A DNA stretch of 64,000 nucleotides, from positions 152,778 through 216,777 of the forward strand of contig VZRZ01006832.1 in assembly GCA_013398175.1 (NCBI GenBank), written 5' to 3'. A model generated the notes under the pieces. That model made no database searches and had not been told where the DNA came from. It saw only the letters and a list, made by a program, of their open reading frames with translations. Numbering within the stretch: the stretch's first letter is position 1; each line of letters opens with the position of its first letter. Both the position numbers and the translations under genes were made by a program. Positions 35,401-49,941 of this stretch are shown piece after piece. The DNA is from Climacteris rufus. Its lineage: Eukaryota > Chordata > Aves > Passeriformes > Climacteridae.

Positions 35401-38400
35401 AGAATCTCCATTCTGCTGTAAACACAGCATGGAATTTTCCCCATTTATATTTTCTAAGGTCTTTATTAAACACAATAGCAACCTACATTAGGTTGCAATG
35501 CAGCTCCATGTAGATTTATCCAGGCTGACTCTAAGAGCTTTACTCTAGCACAGCTCATTCACCTGGCCATGGTGTAATGCAAATGTGACTGGATCATCTC
35601 TAGAACCAAGTTACACTGTGAAAGTAGATGCAACAGCACATTAAACTCTTTTAGATCCCTTCACAAGGTGCTGTGTCTTAAATACACAAACTCTATGAGA
35701 CCCCCAGCTCAGGTAACAGAACCTTAAAATATACCTTTGCTCGTAGTATCATATCGTGTTCTGAAAGTGTGCATGTACATAAGGAGGGTTATTTTTTTCT
35801 CTCTTCACAGTTTGATATCACTTATGCGCATTCTGCCTGAGTAATCACTCCCTTTAGCATGTATCTGGTGTTTAGTACCTCACTTGTTTCATGCATTCTT
35901 CATGGGCTGGAAACAAGCTATCAAAGTCCTTGCATCTAGCACAATAGGTGCCTCAGTTCTGGCTGGCAGCTTAGGTATCCTCACCATTAAAAAAAAATTT
36001 AATAATAACATAGACTGCAAGAATTTACTGTTGCATTGAGTTGGAAAGTCAGATTTTCTTTGAAAAAAGAAAATACAGTAGGACTTTCCGAAGGGAAAAT
36101 TTGGAAGTGAATTTACATTCTTCCTGTCAAACACTTAGCATGGGTTTTTATGTTAACTTTTTATTCAGAAATTTAAAACACAGTCATTTAAAACAAAGAG
36201 AAATCACATTTTACCATCAAAGGACCAGATTAACAAAAAAAGCAAAGTGTGGTAGCAGATAGAGTAATTCATATGGAAAACAAATTCCAAAATTTTAGTT
36301 CAAAACACATTAAGAATAGAGGGAAGACATGAAATTCACAATGTGGTGCGTATTTTACCTCATGGTGCCCTTTAATCTCAAAAAATCACACAGTATTTTA
36401 AGACAGTAATGTAAATTCCACAGCATGCAATCCCCACGACTCTTTCTCTAAGAAATAACCAGCTGACAAGTCAGAGTAACAACGACTCCCATGCTTAAAC
36501 ACTGAATAAGGATATATGCCTGTGCTGCCTACTGTCATGCAGCTTGTACATCCTCAGGTCACCCATAAATACAGGAGCAGAAGTGCCAAAAGATGCCAGC
36601 AGCCTGAAAGCAGGATAAATTAAGTCACATAATGTTCAATTCTACTCAGCTAGAATCCTATGGGAGGGAAAACAAGTTCACTTGCAGCTAGCCTCATCTG
36701 CCTCATCATGGGCAGAAGAGGTACATGTTATTGTCATATTTATATTTTTTTAATACCTACTTGCTTAAGCTAAAGGTTGTTCCTTTTCATCTGCTTGTGG
36801 ATGTTAAACACGTACAGTGTTTTCCAAAACAATTAAGAGTGCCACTGGGATTTTAGCACTGGGAGTTAAACATAAGATGGGCATCAGAAGTCTAGAATTA
36901 ATCATTGCCATTTCATATCAACATTTTGACATACATATTGGTTTCGGTTTTCTTTTAGATAATATTAAGCAAAGCTCCATGCAAAACTAAATGAAGATTG
37001 CCATTTAATTTCCCAGTGTCAGTTCAAAACCAAATTAATTTTTACCTTTATTACATTTTCTGTGGATTTGACATATTCCTGAAAGACTTTTAGTTTCAAC
37101 AAAATATTGCTTTTCAGCAGAAAAATCTTTGGCACACAAAGCCAACCAAACAGCTACATTAACACCAGTGGGACCACTTCTGTTCTGAGGAATCACTGAC
37201 GTGATGCAATACTAAACGGCACCAGAGTTTAATTAGTCTGTATCAATAGCTAAGGTCATTATTAAGCCTTTATACTCCCATTAATTAGACAGCCAAAATT
37301 ATATGTAGAAAAATGTATAAAACACATTCAAATCCTGTTTTCATCTGATGGTTTCTCTCCTTCATAGTTTTGTGCAACGTTGATTCTACCTTGTGTAATA
37401 TAATGGGTTAACATTTAACGTGAATGTTGAGAACTACAGTCTAAATGTGTTTGCAAATATCATTACATTGAAGTAACATTTTACTAGAGAATGTAATGAT
37501 GACTAATAGGTATGAAAGAGAAATCCTACTGCTTCATTTTCTAACTACAAAATATGTAGGAAAATGAGGAATGTAGCTGATATATTAACATTCAGAAAGC
37601 CATTTAAGGATATAATTGGTACTTACTAAACCAATTGGTATAAAGTAATCAAGTGTCAGTGAACACAGATGATTCTGTGTATCTATGATATATAATTTAC
37701 TGTTGCTACTTAAAGTGGCCAAGTTTTTTCTTATTCTCAGTACGTTAGTACCAACAATTGAAAGCAAATGTTGATGTCTAGGGGAGAGTTTCCTTGGAAG
37801 AGTTTACTACTTGATGAATTTCTGTCTGTACAAAGTCTGTCAAACATACACAAACAATTGCCCACATTGAATCTCAAATTGGCTGAACTTTTAGCCTACA
37901 TTTTTCTTTTCTTTTTTTTTTTCCATTACCAGTCTTATATATACTCTTCCAGTTGGTGCTTACTTTTGTTTCAAACATGGACTTCTTATGACAGCCAGCT
38001 GTGAAGTTTAAAGGAGAAGCTGTTTCCCTCAGGTTTGAAATTGCCCTTTTTCCAAGGAGCACATTGAGATCTATGAATGAAGAACACAGCAGGAGGTGTG
38101 GGCAATCTATACATAACAGAGCATGAGAAAACGACTTGCTGATCCCCTGAAATAGAGTGGATTTTACTTGACATGGTAGAAACTTCTCTGGAGTTCCAGA
38201 CCTTCAAAGGAGTGGACATGAGCTACTTTTGCCACAGAAATGCTATGCATGGCATGCTGATTCAATTTCATAGCTCTTTCAATTAGGCACAGGAGGGCTA
38301 AATGCTTCAAAAACAGTTCAGATGGAAAATACCAATCCCTTATCTGCTTATTAAAGCAAAAATTTGTTTGTGAGTTTAGTGATCTGAAAGGAAGTAAAAC

Positions 38401-41400
38401 TATTATTATGCTTAATAATTTTTTTAAGCCCCATATGTCTTAGATGAATGGAGACACTGATTTTGTTCCTACCTCAGACACAAAGTTCCAAATCTGTAAT
38501 GAAGAATATTTTGTTAGACTACAGGCTGGGTAACCCTCCAAGTAGGGGCAGCCAGCAATTGGTCTCTCTTGCTCAGAAAGAACAGGTATATACTGTTTCT
38601 GTAGAAAGCATTCTGGTCTGGTCTGCTAGACGAATGTGAAAAACAGATATGATTCTGAAACTAGACCAAAACTCAGAATTCTCTTTTCCTAGAAGGCAGC
38701 ACAACAACACACTAATCTCCATGCTTCACCAATGCCTTCCTCCTTGTGGTCTTTCTTTTGAGTCCCATTTGACCCGTTGAAGCTCCCACATGTCATGGCA
38801 CACAATGTCATGGCTACAAAACATGATGGAAGGGACACAGCCCCACACAAACACTGGTTAACGATCTCTTGAAGTCTGCAGAAGACTCCAGAAACCGTTC
38901 CAAGTGTATGAGGTGTAGAGGAGTTTTGAGCTGTTGGTGTTTAACTTCTTCAGTGTTAAAGGAATAAACAACTCAGGAAGCACAGGTTTAAACTATGCAT
39001 TCACTTCTCTCTTGAAAGACTCTCAGCCACAAATATTAAATTCCTTCCATGTTACAGGACTCTGGGCATCTGTGAAATGTGGGAACCATTCTAATTCCTC
39101 ATGATGCTAAGCTTCACAAGATCCATTGATTTGAGGAAATTCTAAACTGTGGAGAACTATAAATCCTGACATCTTTGATTAAGTCTTTTGAGACATTTCT
39201 ATTCAGGCAAGACTTATAGTAAAAGAGCCTGTCTTATTACTTTAACTAAGCACAGAAACTTTCCCTGGAAAAGAGGCACATCTTTCCTAATAAGCCATCT
39301 TAGTCTTCAAGCTCACTCTCAGGCAACCCTAGAGAACACCACAGGTTGGACAAAAGCAGCAGAATCAGTGCTGTCAAGTTCTTCCTACCTTTTAAAAAGT
39401 AAGGATAGTCCATGCTTAAGGAAAACACAGAATATATTGGAAGTATATTATATTTAGTCTGACATGGTTTGTCTACAATAGGCATTCTGGGCAATTAAAT
39501 GTCTGTTTTTTGGGATCACTGCCAAAAGAAGAGATTCAATTAAGCTAATTGCAATGACTCCTAACAATAGTTAACTGGCCCACCTAATCCATTTAAATAG
39601 TGCATCTGGTCTTGCCTGCTCACCTATTTGTGATTCACTACCACAGCATTTGCTAACATAAACAGCCTTAAATTTATTCTGTTTTTCTGGTTTATTGCTG
39701 AATTCTAGCCACTGACTTGGGCTGGGGCCTCCACCTTTGTCATTTACTGCTAGGTTGTTGTGGGGAAAATATGGAGGAACTGCAAAAAATAATCCAGTCA
39801 TTATTTCAAGAAATACAAACAATGTCAGAACTGAATGAATAGTTTCTAAGGGGAAGGAGAATCTTTCATCACATTATCTGAACGAAGTGGCATCAACCAA
39901 TTAAGAAAATATGTTGAGTGTAGCATGTTTATTCAACTTCACTTATCTGAAGTAAAGACATGTTGGAAAAAAATCAGAAACCAAATGCAAAAATATCATA
40001 GTAAAAAAAAATTCTGCTTGCAAATTCCTTACCCCTGGCCTTGAATGAAACAGAAAAGACAGTCTGTAATTACTCAAAGTTAATAAACTAAAAAGTAATT
40101 AAAATGTATTTATTGAGAAAATAAAGTAAAATATAATTCAAAAGTATTAAACCTATTCTGGACTGTTGATTTCAGAGAGTTTTTCAAAATCTACTCCTTT
40201 TCTAGTTGAACCAGTAATGAAAATGGAAGTCATGGGAAAACAGTTTCTAAATATATAGATAAAAAATTCTAATTCTAAAACTACTACTACAGAAAATAAA
40301 CTAGCTTTTGTCTTTCATATATGAGTGCTTGGGTGAAATTATATTTCATATACTAGAATTTATGGAATATACCTCTAATTTGTCCTTCTTTGCAGCCAGA
40401 CCATGCTTACACATGGTCTTGAAAATACCTGATGGCTCCAGGGTTGTACTGAGAACCTCAAGACATTCTGGTAACACAAATCATTCAGAACACTCACAAT
40501 CAAAATTACCTGGATAGAACAGGTGTATAACAAGGCTGTCCTGTGACCAGTTAAAAGGAGCAGAAAGGTGCCTGGTGTCCACCCACACCAAAGTCCCTGC
40601 CACTGGATGGTACTCACGAAAATGCCTGCCTGCCCACTGGGCTGGCCGTGGCTCTGCTCCTACACTGTGTTTCTGCCTTGACAAAAAATAATAATGGAAC
40701 CTGATTACTTTGTAAAAGTTGATATCATTAACTAGAGTGCATATGGAAATTTGCACAGAAGAGTAAGCAAAAAGATTGTGAAAAACCCTCAAGGCTACTG
40801 AGTCATTCTATAGTTACCAGCCTCTCTCAAGCACTTTTTTTTGGCAGAATAAACTAAAATAGAAAGTTATAAATTCTTAAAGTACTCACCTTTATAATTC
40901 AAAATGTGTTATCTTTGTGGAAATGCCCTCCCATTTTATTTCTATAATTTTCATTCTAGTATATATTGGTTTATGTGAATTGCTTGTTAGTGAGTACATT
41001 ATGGGTAAAAGTAACATTAAAATTTTCATCAAAGGTACAATCCAGCAACCGCCATTTAAAATTGCTGCATAAAAACCTCATAGATACAATCACAAACAAT
41101 TAACATACAATTACAACATGAAAACCTACCAAGTACAGATAGAATCACAAAGACAAGTACAGCTGATGGCACATCTAGAAGCAATTACACAAAGTCTTTG
41201 AAGAATTGCACACATTTATCTAAACTTGATAAATGTATATGTCTTAGCAGTAACATAATTGAGTAGGATTATTATAGCCAGTGAGATGGAACAATTTCAT
41301 TTGCATAAGTAGTTTTGCAAATCTCTAATATTTAAAATTTGATTGAAATATGAGATTGCAGTTATTAGCATTCAGGTTATTCACTTTTTTATCTTACAAT

Positions 41401-44400
41401 CATTAGTTATTTTAGACCCAACAGAAACTTGAAAAATACTTCATATGCATGAGAAACTATCATCCTTCCACAAAAGCTTTTGGTGTGTAATCTTGGCCAC
41501 AATTTGCAATCAAGAGGTAACAAGGCAGGCAGTAAAAAGATAAAAAGTAGTCCTTACTGTTGGGTCCTCGAATCTGCACATTTACACCATTATCCTAAAG
41601 TTTGTAAGTCAAAAGACATATTTCAGTAACTTGCAGGGATGTTGGATCAATTATTTTCCCAAGGAATGACTCTTCTATTTTGCTGCTCACAGTCACCATT
41701 CAAAAAATGGGTGTTATTTTGCCTTGCAGTGCCTGGTATGGAAATAAATCTGAGGTTGATTTGAATGACAAGAGGATAATCATTTAGTTTATTCCTCAGC
41801 AAGCTACTAAAATAAATAAACCTAAGTTTGCTCAAAGTGATACTCAGAAATTTCATCACAATAGCTGGCAGCTCATCTTGAAATATATAATTACCAATAA
41901 GACATCTTTGAAATCATAATGATAAGCATTTTAAATTGCCAGAAACATAATCAAGCACACACAAGAAAGGTAAACCAAGATAATGATATGCCAGTATTGG
42001 CAAAGGGGTACACTGAGATATGTGATTTTATTTTCACTTGACAAGGACTTGACAGTCTTTGTGATAAATATCAGAAAAAAGATTGTCTCTGGCATCAAAA
42101 TTAAATCAAAGATTCATGGATAATTTTAGTCTGCCAACTCCAAACTATACTTGACATACTCTTTCATTAATCCTGTTCCTGGATCAAGGACATTGCTCTG
42201 TACAATCCCTGCAACATTTTTTAAAACAAAAGAGTTAGCCTCCTACATTTTTAAGTCGCTAAATATTAGATTGCTTAAAATCAAAAGCATGCATGCCAAA
42301 CTATCCCTTGACCTTGTGTACTGCCCAGCAGCAGCTCTGCTGCCAGATCTTGCTTTTGATTAAATCAATGACAGTAGCATTTTGCTACTCTATAAAATGT
42401 ATTAAAAGGCATCTAACAATGTTACTGGTGAAATACGAACATAAAGTCACACACTTTCATGTCTTCATTGTAATTCATGGTCTAAGAATCCTATTTTCAT
42501 GCCAGGTATTATATGCAAAAGATGTGTGCAGCTTTATTTTTGAAATATCAAAATATTTTAATTCTATTCTAAATATCCACCTTAAACTTTTCATTTCTGT
42601 GCACTGTTTTGTACTTTCAGCTTTTAAATAAAAGAAGTCTGAAGAGTTACGTTCCTTTATACTTGACCAAAGCTAAGTTTATAACATGGACCTGTTTGGT
42701 CTGATTCCTGTCTAGTATTTGCAAAAATGTTTACAGAACTTAATGCTGATTGATGGAATTAAGCTTTAAACATGCTTCATCCCTATTTCTGCTCAGGAAT
42801 AAAACAAGAGGTGTGGAAAATTGTTCATGTTGAGAAGTGAAGCAGGAATATTCCCATTTTGGGGGGAGGTTTTGACTATTTGGCTCTAAGAAGAAAATTT
42901 TGAGGCCCTTAATTGAGCCAAATTCTTACTGACAAATGCAAATATCTCCTGGGAAACACACATTTTGATCCACAGAGATATATTGTTATCATACTGTAAG
43001 ATATTAGTAGTTTAATCATGTAACTAAGAACCTTGTTGAGTCATTTCTTCTCATCTCTGTCTTTTTATTACAGCTTACCTGCATCTGCAAGATTGAATTC
43101 TGATAAATTAATTTATTCTCTCACTGCTACAGAAGATGACCTTAACTTTATGGAATTAGTAAATATCAGGTTTCCTTGGTGTGTAATTGCTGTTCTTCCA
43201 CTCTCAGTACAGATTGCAAAACAAACAACATAATGAAACAAAGCAGAGAACTCAACAGTTGGTAAATCTACATAATGCACTCTACTTGGTATGCACAGTA
43301 CAGCAGGAGAATGAACAGAGAAGGAGCTGAAACCAAATTGCTTGACCTATTTTAATATTTGATGAAGAAATACTAAGCCTAGAAATATCATGTCTTCAGG
43401 GACCTTGTAGTTGATATTATTAAAAAACATTTCTAAAAGAGGCTGCTATAGTCTATCATAATAAGCTTTGGGTAATACTTTAAGAGTCCATTAACTTATG
43501 CTCAACTAATCTTGAATTACAATAGAAATCCTTTGAAAGCTTGTATGATAGTTGCACAAATACCACATAAATTCCTTCCCATCCTTTTGTGAGTGTTTTC
43601 TCCTAGATACACTACAGTTTTTAATCCCTTTGTATAATAGTCCAGGATTTGATATTTTAACATTAGTGGAAGGAAGTCAGATCAGTTCTAACCTTAAAAG
43701 AAATGAGATTCTATGTACTTTTGATTAATCCAAATCAAAACACTTTTTGAAGCAAATCTAAGGAGTTTTTTTATAAGTTATTTATCTGTAACTTTGAAAC
43801 TACAGTAGAGTAAAAAGCATGGGTTTTTATATGAGTAGTATAATTGTAATATTTATTTTTCCAACTAATATTCTTTTTTTTTATTTTGAACAACCGAGTT
43901 TTCAATACAAGCTAAAATTTTTCCAGAGAATCAAAACACAATTTTCATCAAAATAACATATTTTGTTAAAGTCTAAATATTTGTAGTGGCATCTTGCTAT
44001 TTACCAGGTTCAGTCATTTCGAAAGAAAGACAGACCTGAGAAACCAGATGGTTTAAAGATCAGAAAATTAATACTTCTAAATAATTTCCCCTGTAACAGT
44101 CCTTGAATATATTTGAATGCAAACAAATGTTGACATCATGGTCATTACAAGACAGAACTTGTTCTTCAGAGACTCTGCTCTAACCTCTCTCTTTTTGTTA
44201 CTGCTTAGATTTTAAGTTTTTTGAAGGGAGAGATTCCTGCTATGGGTTAGTTCCCTACCAAGGGCCAAGCTTAACTCATATCCTGCTGAGGTCCCATGTA
44301 CTGCAGTAATACAAGTATTTATGCCTTGTTCATTTGCACTGGGAGCTTTCAGTGTTTTGTACAGCTAGTCACAACAGATACTGGATTAGGAGAAACTACA

Positions 44401-45047
44401 GATCAGAAATGGAGATCCACACCAGCCTGGTGCAGTGACCTCCCAAAACACCCTGCACAGCATCTTTGACAGTGCAACCGGACCTATTGGAGATGTCTCT
44501 GGGTGGATAGGACACAGGTCCAGCCACAGATATCAGCAGGGACTGGCCCAGGCACCTGAACACTTTCCCCAGTAAGCACATTCATTAATATTTCTACTGT
44601 CGTCACTACTTTAAAAATTTACTATTTCATCCTACATTTCAGTGTTTGAGAATTCCTTCATCACTTGTGTTTGGGAGAATAAACTGCTGCATGCACATCA
44701 AGGAACAGAAATCATCACACTCACTCATCAGCCTGTAATTTACAGCCAGCACTGAACAGTCTGAGCTACCCTGTATGTACCTGGAAGGCCAGAACCTTGA
44801 CTTATCTGTGTGGTAAAAGGTCATTATGACATCGCTAATTGGAAAACAAATAGTTTCCTATAATGTTATAGAATTGCTGTAGCAATCAGGCACATAAAGA
44901 TAAAAGCTCATATAGATAAAAGCATATTAATTATCTCATAAAGCCTTATTAATTAGCCTTGTAATGGTAGCAGTTTAAAACCATGTAAAAATGTATTAGA
45001 TATTTGTCTACAGGCTTAAAATAGAGGAAAGAATGAAAATGCACCCT
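32466..45047. other. Long AT-rich stretch, no gene seen
   Basis: About 12.6 kb, the largest repeat-poor part of the window. I found no LTR, CR1, gene or RNA gene. Open frames are short and domain-free. Moderately GC-richer parts at 40400-40680 and 44400-44580 show no recognisable pattern. Low repeat density over this length would fit conserved non-coding DNA, but only an alignment could show it. Confidence 0.5.
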
Positions 45048-45052
45048 CATAG

Positions 45053-45740
45053 TGTGGTGGTGCCTTCCCTCAGGGGGCTCAGACGCCTGTTGCTCAGGCA
45101 CTGGCTATACAGTGGTTGAGTGACACGGGATCCGAGGATGCTCAGGAGGAGGAGTTGGAGATCTAAAAACACCCCTTAGACATCCCCTGGGGTGGAGAGA
45201 AGCACAAACCCAGCCTCCCTTTCCAGAGACTTCTTCTCAGTTCGACAGTTCATTGGTCAGTTATTAGGTAATCTTTAATAATTGGTTGTTATTACTGTGC
45301 CCCGCCCTGTAAGCCCCGCGTTATTGGATGTTAGTGTTTTCCACGCCCTGTTTCTTATGCCCTAAAAGTTCGTGTTTGGTGCGTGATTCCGGAGATTTCT
45401 GTTTTCTCTTGGACTATAATAATCTACACCCCCGCCAGAAATCTCCCTCTCCTTTTCTTCGTGCTCCGGATCGCCGTGTGCTCAGCGAGCTCCTATCTGC
45501 ACCTACTGAGGGCAGGCTGCCCAGCCTGGGGCAGCGCCATTGGGATACCTGCTTACACCGTGAGAGCTTCTGGCGAGCCCACATTCTGGGCCACTGGTTC
45601 CCGCACAAGGGCTCGATCCTGGCTGCNGGACAATCCTCTGGGACTCAGAACATCCAGCCCCTCTGAATAAGTGGCGCTCCCAGCCCCGAGGTTCCATCGA
45701 GCTATCCCGAGGCAGGGCTGAGCCAGACGCAACGCCGCAT
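45053..45740. mobile_element. Probable solo LTR, GC-rich, 5-bp target duplication
   Basis: A GC- and CpG-rich block in AT-rich DNA, starting TGTGGTGG at 45053. The perfect direct repeat catag lies at 45048-45052 and 45741-45745, which sets a 688-bp element. Its right end would then read CGCAT, not the expected CA. If the end is taken at CA (45742), only tag remains as a repeat. A TATA-like CCCTAAAAG (about 45360) and a weak GAATAAG (about 45664) suggest plus orientation, but this is not firm. An unresolved base (N) lies at 45627. No protein frame is recognisable. It could also be another kind of GC-rich insertion, though the sharp edges and direct repeat favour an LTR. Confidence 0.6.
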
Positions 45741-45745
45741 CATAG

Positions 45746-45930
45746 CATGATGTGGCATTAGGACCCTGCTACTGGGAAAATGAATTTACACTCAAAAATA
45801 GGATCGTCTCTACAGGATATGAGTAATTTAATACACTTGCTCTGGTCTAGCTGAGGTACGATAACAAAGATTACTTTGGATCTATTGGACACATAAATAC
45901 ATTTATAAAGTAACTTGACTACTTGAATTC
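45746..45930. other. Spacer between two LTRs
   Basis: About 185 bp of ordinary AT-rich sequence separating the LTRs at 45053-45740 and 45936-46500. Nothing recognised. Confidence 0.6.
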
Positions 45931-45935
45931 ATTGC

Positions 45936-46500
45936 TGTCCTGATTTTGGCTAGGATAGAATTAATTTTCTGCCTAGTATCTGGTACAGTGCTGTCTTTTG
46001 GATTGAGAACGAGAAGAGTGTTGATAAGACCCTGACGCTGCTGAGCAGTGCTTACTCTAAGTCAAGGACTTTTCAGTATCCCGTGCTCTGCCAATGAGAA
46101 GGGACACAAGAAGCTGGGAGGGAGCACAGCCAGGACAGCTGAGCTGAACCGGCCAAAGGGATATTCCATACCATAGAATTCCATGTTCAAATACACTGGG
46201 GGGAACTGGCTGGGAGGTGCTGGTCACTGCTTGGGGACAGGCTGGGCATCAGTCAGCAGGTGGTGAGAAACTGTACTGTGCATCACTTGAGTTTCTTGGG
46301 TTTTATTTACCTGTATCTCTTCATTACTGTTACTACTGCTATTATTAATGTTATATTTCATTTGTTTCAGTTATTAATCTGTTCTTACGTCAACCCACAC
46401 CTCTTCTTCCAATTTTCCTTCCCACCAGGGGGCCGGGGCAGGAGGAAGTGAACAAGCAGCAGCTTTGTATTTCATTGCCAGATAGGATTAAACCACAAGA
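45936..46500 (+). mobile_element. ERVL-type solo LTR with perfect 5-bp target duplication
   Basis: The 565-bp element starts TGTCCTGATTTTGGC with GATAGAATTAATT close by. It passes through ctgagcagtgctta, cacaagaagctgggaggg and ccaaagggatattccatac, and ends with ggattaaaccacaaga. This is the layout I know for the abundant avian ERVL LTR. The direct repeat attgc flanks it at 45931-45935 and 46501-46505. The terminal CA has mutated to GA. The region expected to hold the TATA box reads caaatacac and looks decayed. No retroviral internal sequence is attached, so it is a solo LTR. Confidence 0.93.
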
Positions 46501-46505
46501 ATTGC

Positions 46506-49500
46506 TCATGGAAATAAGTGGGACCCTGACTGAGTGGGATCCTGTGAGATCCATTTGAAAAGAAGAAATTCCATCCAAACTGAAGTCAGTGGCTACTGAT
46601 TTCGAAACAGAGGATGCCAATGTGTTTCCTGATTACTATGTCCTAGACCTCTTTGAGGCAAAATTTTCTATACAGATTTATAGATTTTGAAATTCAAAGA
46701 TTCTAAAAAAAAAGTGAAATATGTCCTTTTTCATAGAAATGTTCTAATTTTATGTTTATTTAATATTTGATATTTCCTGACCAAAGGCAGCCACTCTCAT
46801 TCATTGAATTGACAACAAAAACTAAAGATCAGAGACATTTGGAAAGTTGTACATTCCTGTATTTTTTTGCCTGTCACACTCCACTTCCCCACAAACTTCT
46901 GAGGAATCTGTCCTGTTCCAAGGAAGACTTTTTTGTGCATAATGCATCCCATTTTATTGTAAATAACTGAAGCCACTGCAGTGATTCATGAATCTGAAAA
47001 ATATCCTTCCTAATCACTGCCATTAACTTTATATATATTTTCATAAGGTAGAAGAGTTTGCTGTGCAAGAGACTATAAAAGAAGAAAAGTATGATTTTTC
47101 CCTCCATTCTTCTGCTCCAAATTTTGTAATAACTACATAACAGGTTTACTTGGGAAAAATAAACTCCTCTCTTGATCAACCATGAGGAACAATGGTGGTG
47201 CATGGTCCTTGACACTTACCCACCCACCTCTTCCTCACACCATATCACCATTACTTCTGACTCACAAAAACCAATATTTATCCTTTACACATCCTCACAG
47301 GACCACTTCAGGGTGATGAAGGCTCATGTTCCATTTTAGGTGCATCCAAAGAAATGCATTTTGGGATATCAGAGAAGTTTATAGGGCTTTTTTCCTATTC
47401 GCCACATATTAAACTGAAGAAAGCACTATTTTACATATTCAGCTGTTCATCCCTTACACTGAATTAATTTTAGATCTTAAATTACCACTGTGATTAGCCT
47501 TGTACTTTCCAACAAATATAAGATGGTTACAATTATACCATTTTTATTTGTTGCTTTGTCAAACAACATTGTTTATATTATTGCAAAACAACAGTGACAT
47601 CCAGAGGCACAAAAGCCTAATCAGAAGTGTTCATTATCCATGATGAAGTGTTCTAAACCTGAGTTACTCACAATCAAAACTGTTTTTAACAATTTTGATT
47701 CTTTGAAACTCTATGAATTTTAGAAGCATGTATATTGTATAAGCAACACCTGTAAACTTTCTGTTCTAAATCTTCCCCAACACAGTCTTACACTTCATTG
47801 GAATGTGGTTGAGTGAGACAATATTAGGATACTGGCATAGACAACCATTATGTCCTGTCATAGATAGTTGCCATTGATAAGGCTCTGTGTGAAACCTTTT
47901 GGCTCCAGATATTTTTCTGCACTCTTTTTGTTGAAAAGAGGCAAGATCAAAAGCAATTCAAGTACTTCCAACTGAGATACAAGAATACTCTAAAATTACA
48001 TACAGATAGACACCTTCCTGGAGAACCAAAGTTGTTAATGTACAGCAGGTTGCTAAGAGCACACCTACCAGGTCAGCAGGCAATATGGTATTAGGCAGAC
48101 TGCAGTGCACTATTTCACTTTTGAGTCATGAAAGTGAAATTGTGAGCTTGGTCGAGCCCATTAACGGGAATGACCAGATTCAGCATGCAGTTACATCCAT
48201 GGTAAATGACTCGTTTCAACACAAAGTCTGTGTTTGCAATGAGGCTGAAAGCTCACCAAAGTCTGAGTGCTGAGAGTTTTGTCTTAAAAAGGAACCAACA
48301 GATTAGAAGCTTTAAGATTTTTTTCTAATTTTTTTTAAGTAAGATGCCAAGTGGGTTGCTGAAGAAATAAATATATATGTAGCCCTGAAAAAAATAAAAT
48401 ATCCACAATACTTACAATTGCGGTAATCTTAGAAAAGTTCAAGACTCAAGGCAATGCACTTATTGACCAGGTCCTGTGCTGGGCTGAATCATAATAGCTG
48501 CACTTATCTCAATAGAACTCTGTCAGGTTACATCAGCAGAGGACAGCGCCCTGTCGGTCTCCTTTTCAACATTCCTGTGTTTTCCAGTCCCATGTGAGTG
48601 CTGTATCATTTTTGAGCTCTGTAGCTCCTCACATATGCTGAAACTGTGCTTGCAATATGAAAATAATTGCATATATTCACCATTTCTGTCCACAACATTG
48701 GAGGAAAATACAGGGCTATTTAACTCTACACATTCATTTCTTTGCCAAGGAAGAGTATTTTACAAGATGTCTTTTAAACAATCCTTTTATATACTGAATG
48801 AAATGGCTATTGTAATAACCGCAGTATCATTTTGGCTTTCAATAGAAATTTTCTGCTAGAGTAGCTTCTGGTTGTAAATAATGCCTGTGAGTTGCTTATT
48901 TTAGGGGTTATGTTTCTTCTCTACTAGTACAGGTCCCACATAACATGTTTTCTCAGAATTTCATTCAAGGGAATAAAATTTTTTGAGGAAAATGCTGTTC
49001 ATGTCCCTCAGTGTCAGACTGGCAGTTGGCATATAGGTGAATTGAATACTTCTTCCTGCATGCAGCTGACAGATTCTTGTAGTTGGTGGTTTATTGGTTA
49101 TTCTTGCAGTGAAAGAATATGTACATAATCCCTTCATTCCATTCATTTTTACATAAAAGACAGAATAACTACAATTATTTTATTTATGATCACAGCTGCC
49201 AGTTCTAGTCATATATTCTAAAAATATTTACTGATAACCCTGTGTGAAATGCTACTGTACAATTAAGACTCTTTCCTTTTGACTACTAAATGATGATCAG
49301 TTGGCCTGAAGTAATCTTTTTTTCAATTATTTATGATAATATGTCTGTTTCTTAATTCAGGAATTTTTAATTTCTGGAACTAGCAGAAAATATTTTATAA
49401 AAATTTAAAAATGTATTTATGTTATTAGTTACATGTCATGGTTGAAGAAAAAGAAAAGTCCTTTAGTATATTTAGCTGTGATGAAGAAACTGTTTTCATG

Positions 49501-49941
49501 GATAAGTATTTTTCTACCTCAGGAAAAAGATGTTCAGCTAGCAAAAATTAACAGTGGCACATCCCTTATTACCCCAAGCTAGGAATCTAGAGTATGTGAT
49601 CTACTGTGACATAAAAGTGTTTTTCATCCCAGTATAAAAAAGAAACAATATCTGAACTCATAAATTTAAATAATGGCAGGGTGTGGTGGGAAGGGTGTTA
49701 AATAATTTGATCAAGTTTCCACAAAAAGTATTTGTGCAGGTCAAGACTGTCTGCACAGCTTGTTTGTCTCTATAAAATTATAGCCCATGCCAAAGTCACT
49801 GTACTTAAAACTTCAAAGTAGAATGACCTTGGATTAAGCACCAAGGATTAATGTCTTGGTATAACTAGTAAGTACATACCTCCCACTAATTATTTTACAT
49901 GCACAGAAAGTGAAAATGGAAGAAATCCATCTTACCATATA
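46506..49941. other. AT-rich sequence, no gene seen
   Basis: About 3.4 kb without a supported gene or interspersed repeat. Confidence 0.5.
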
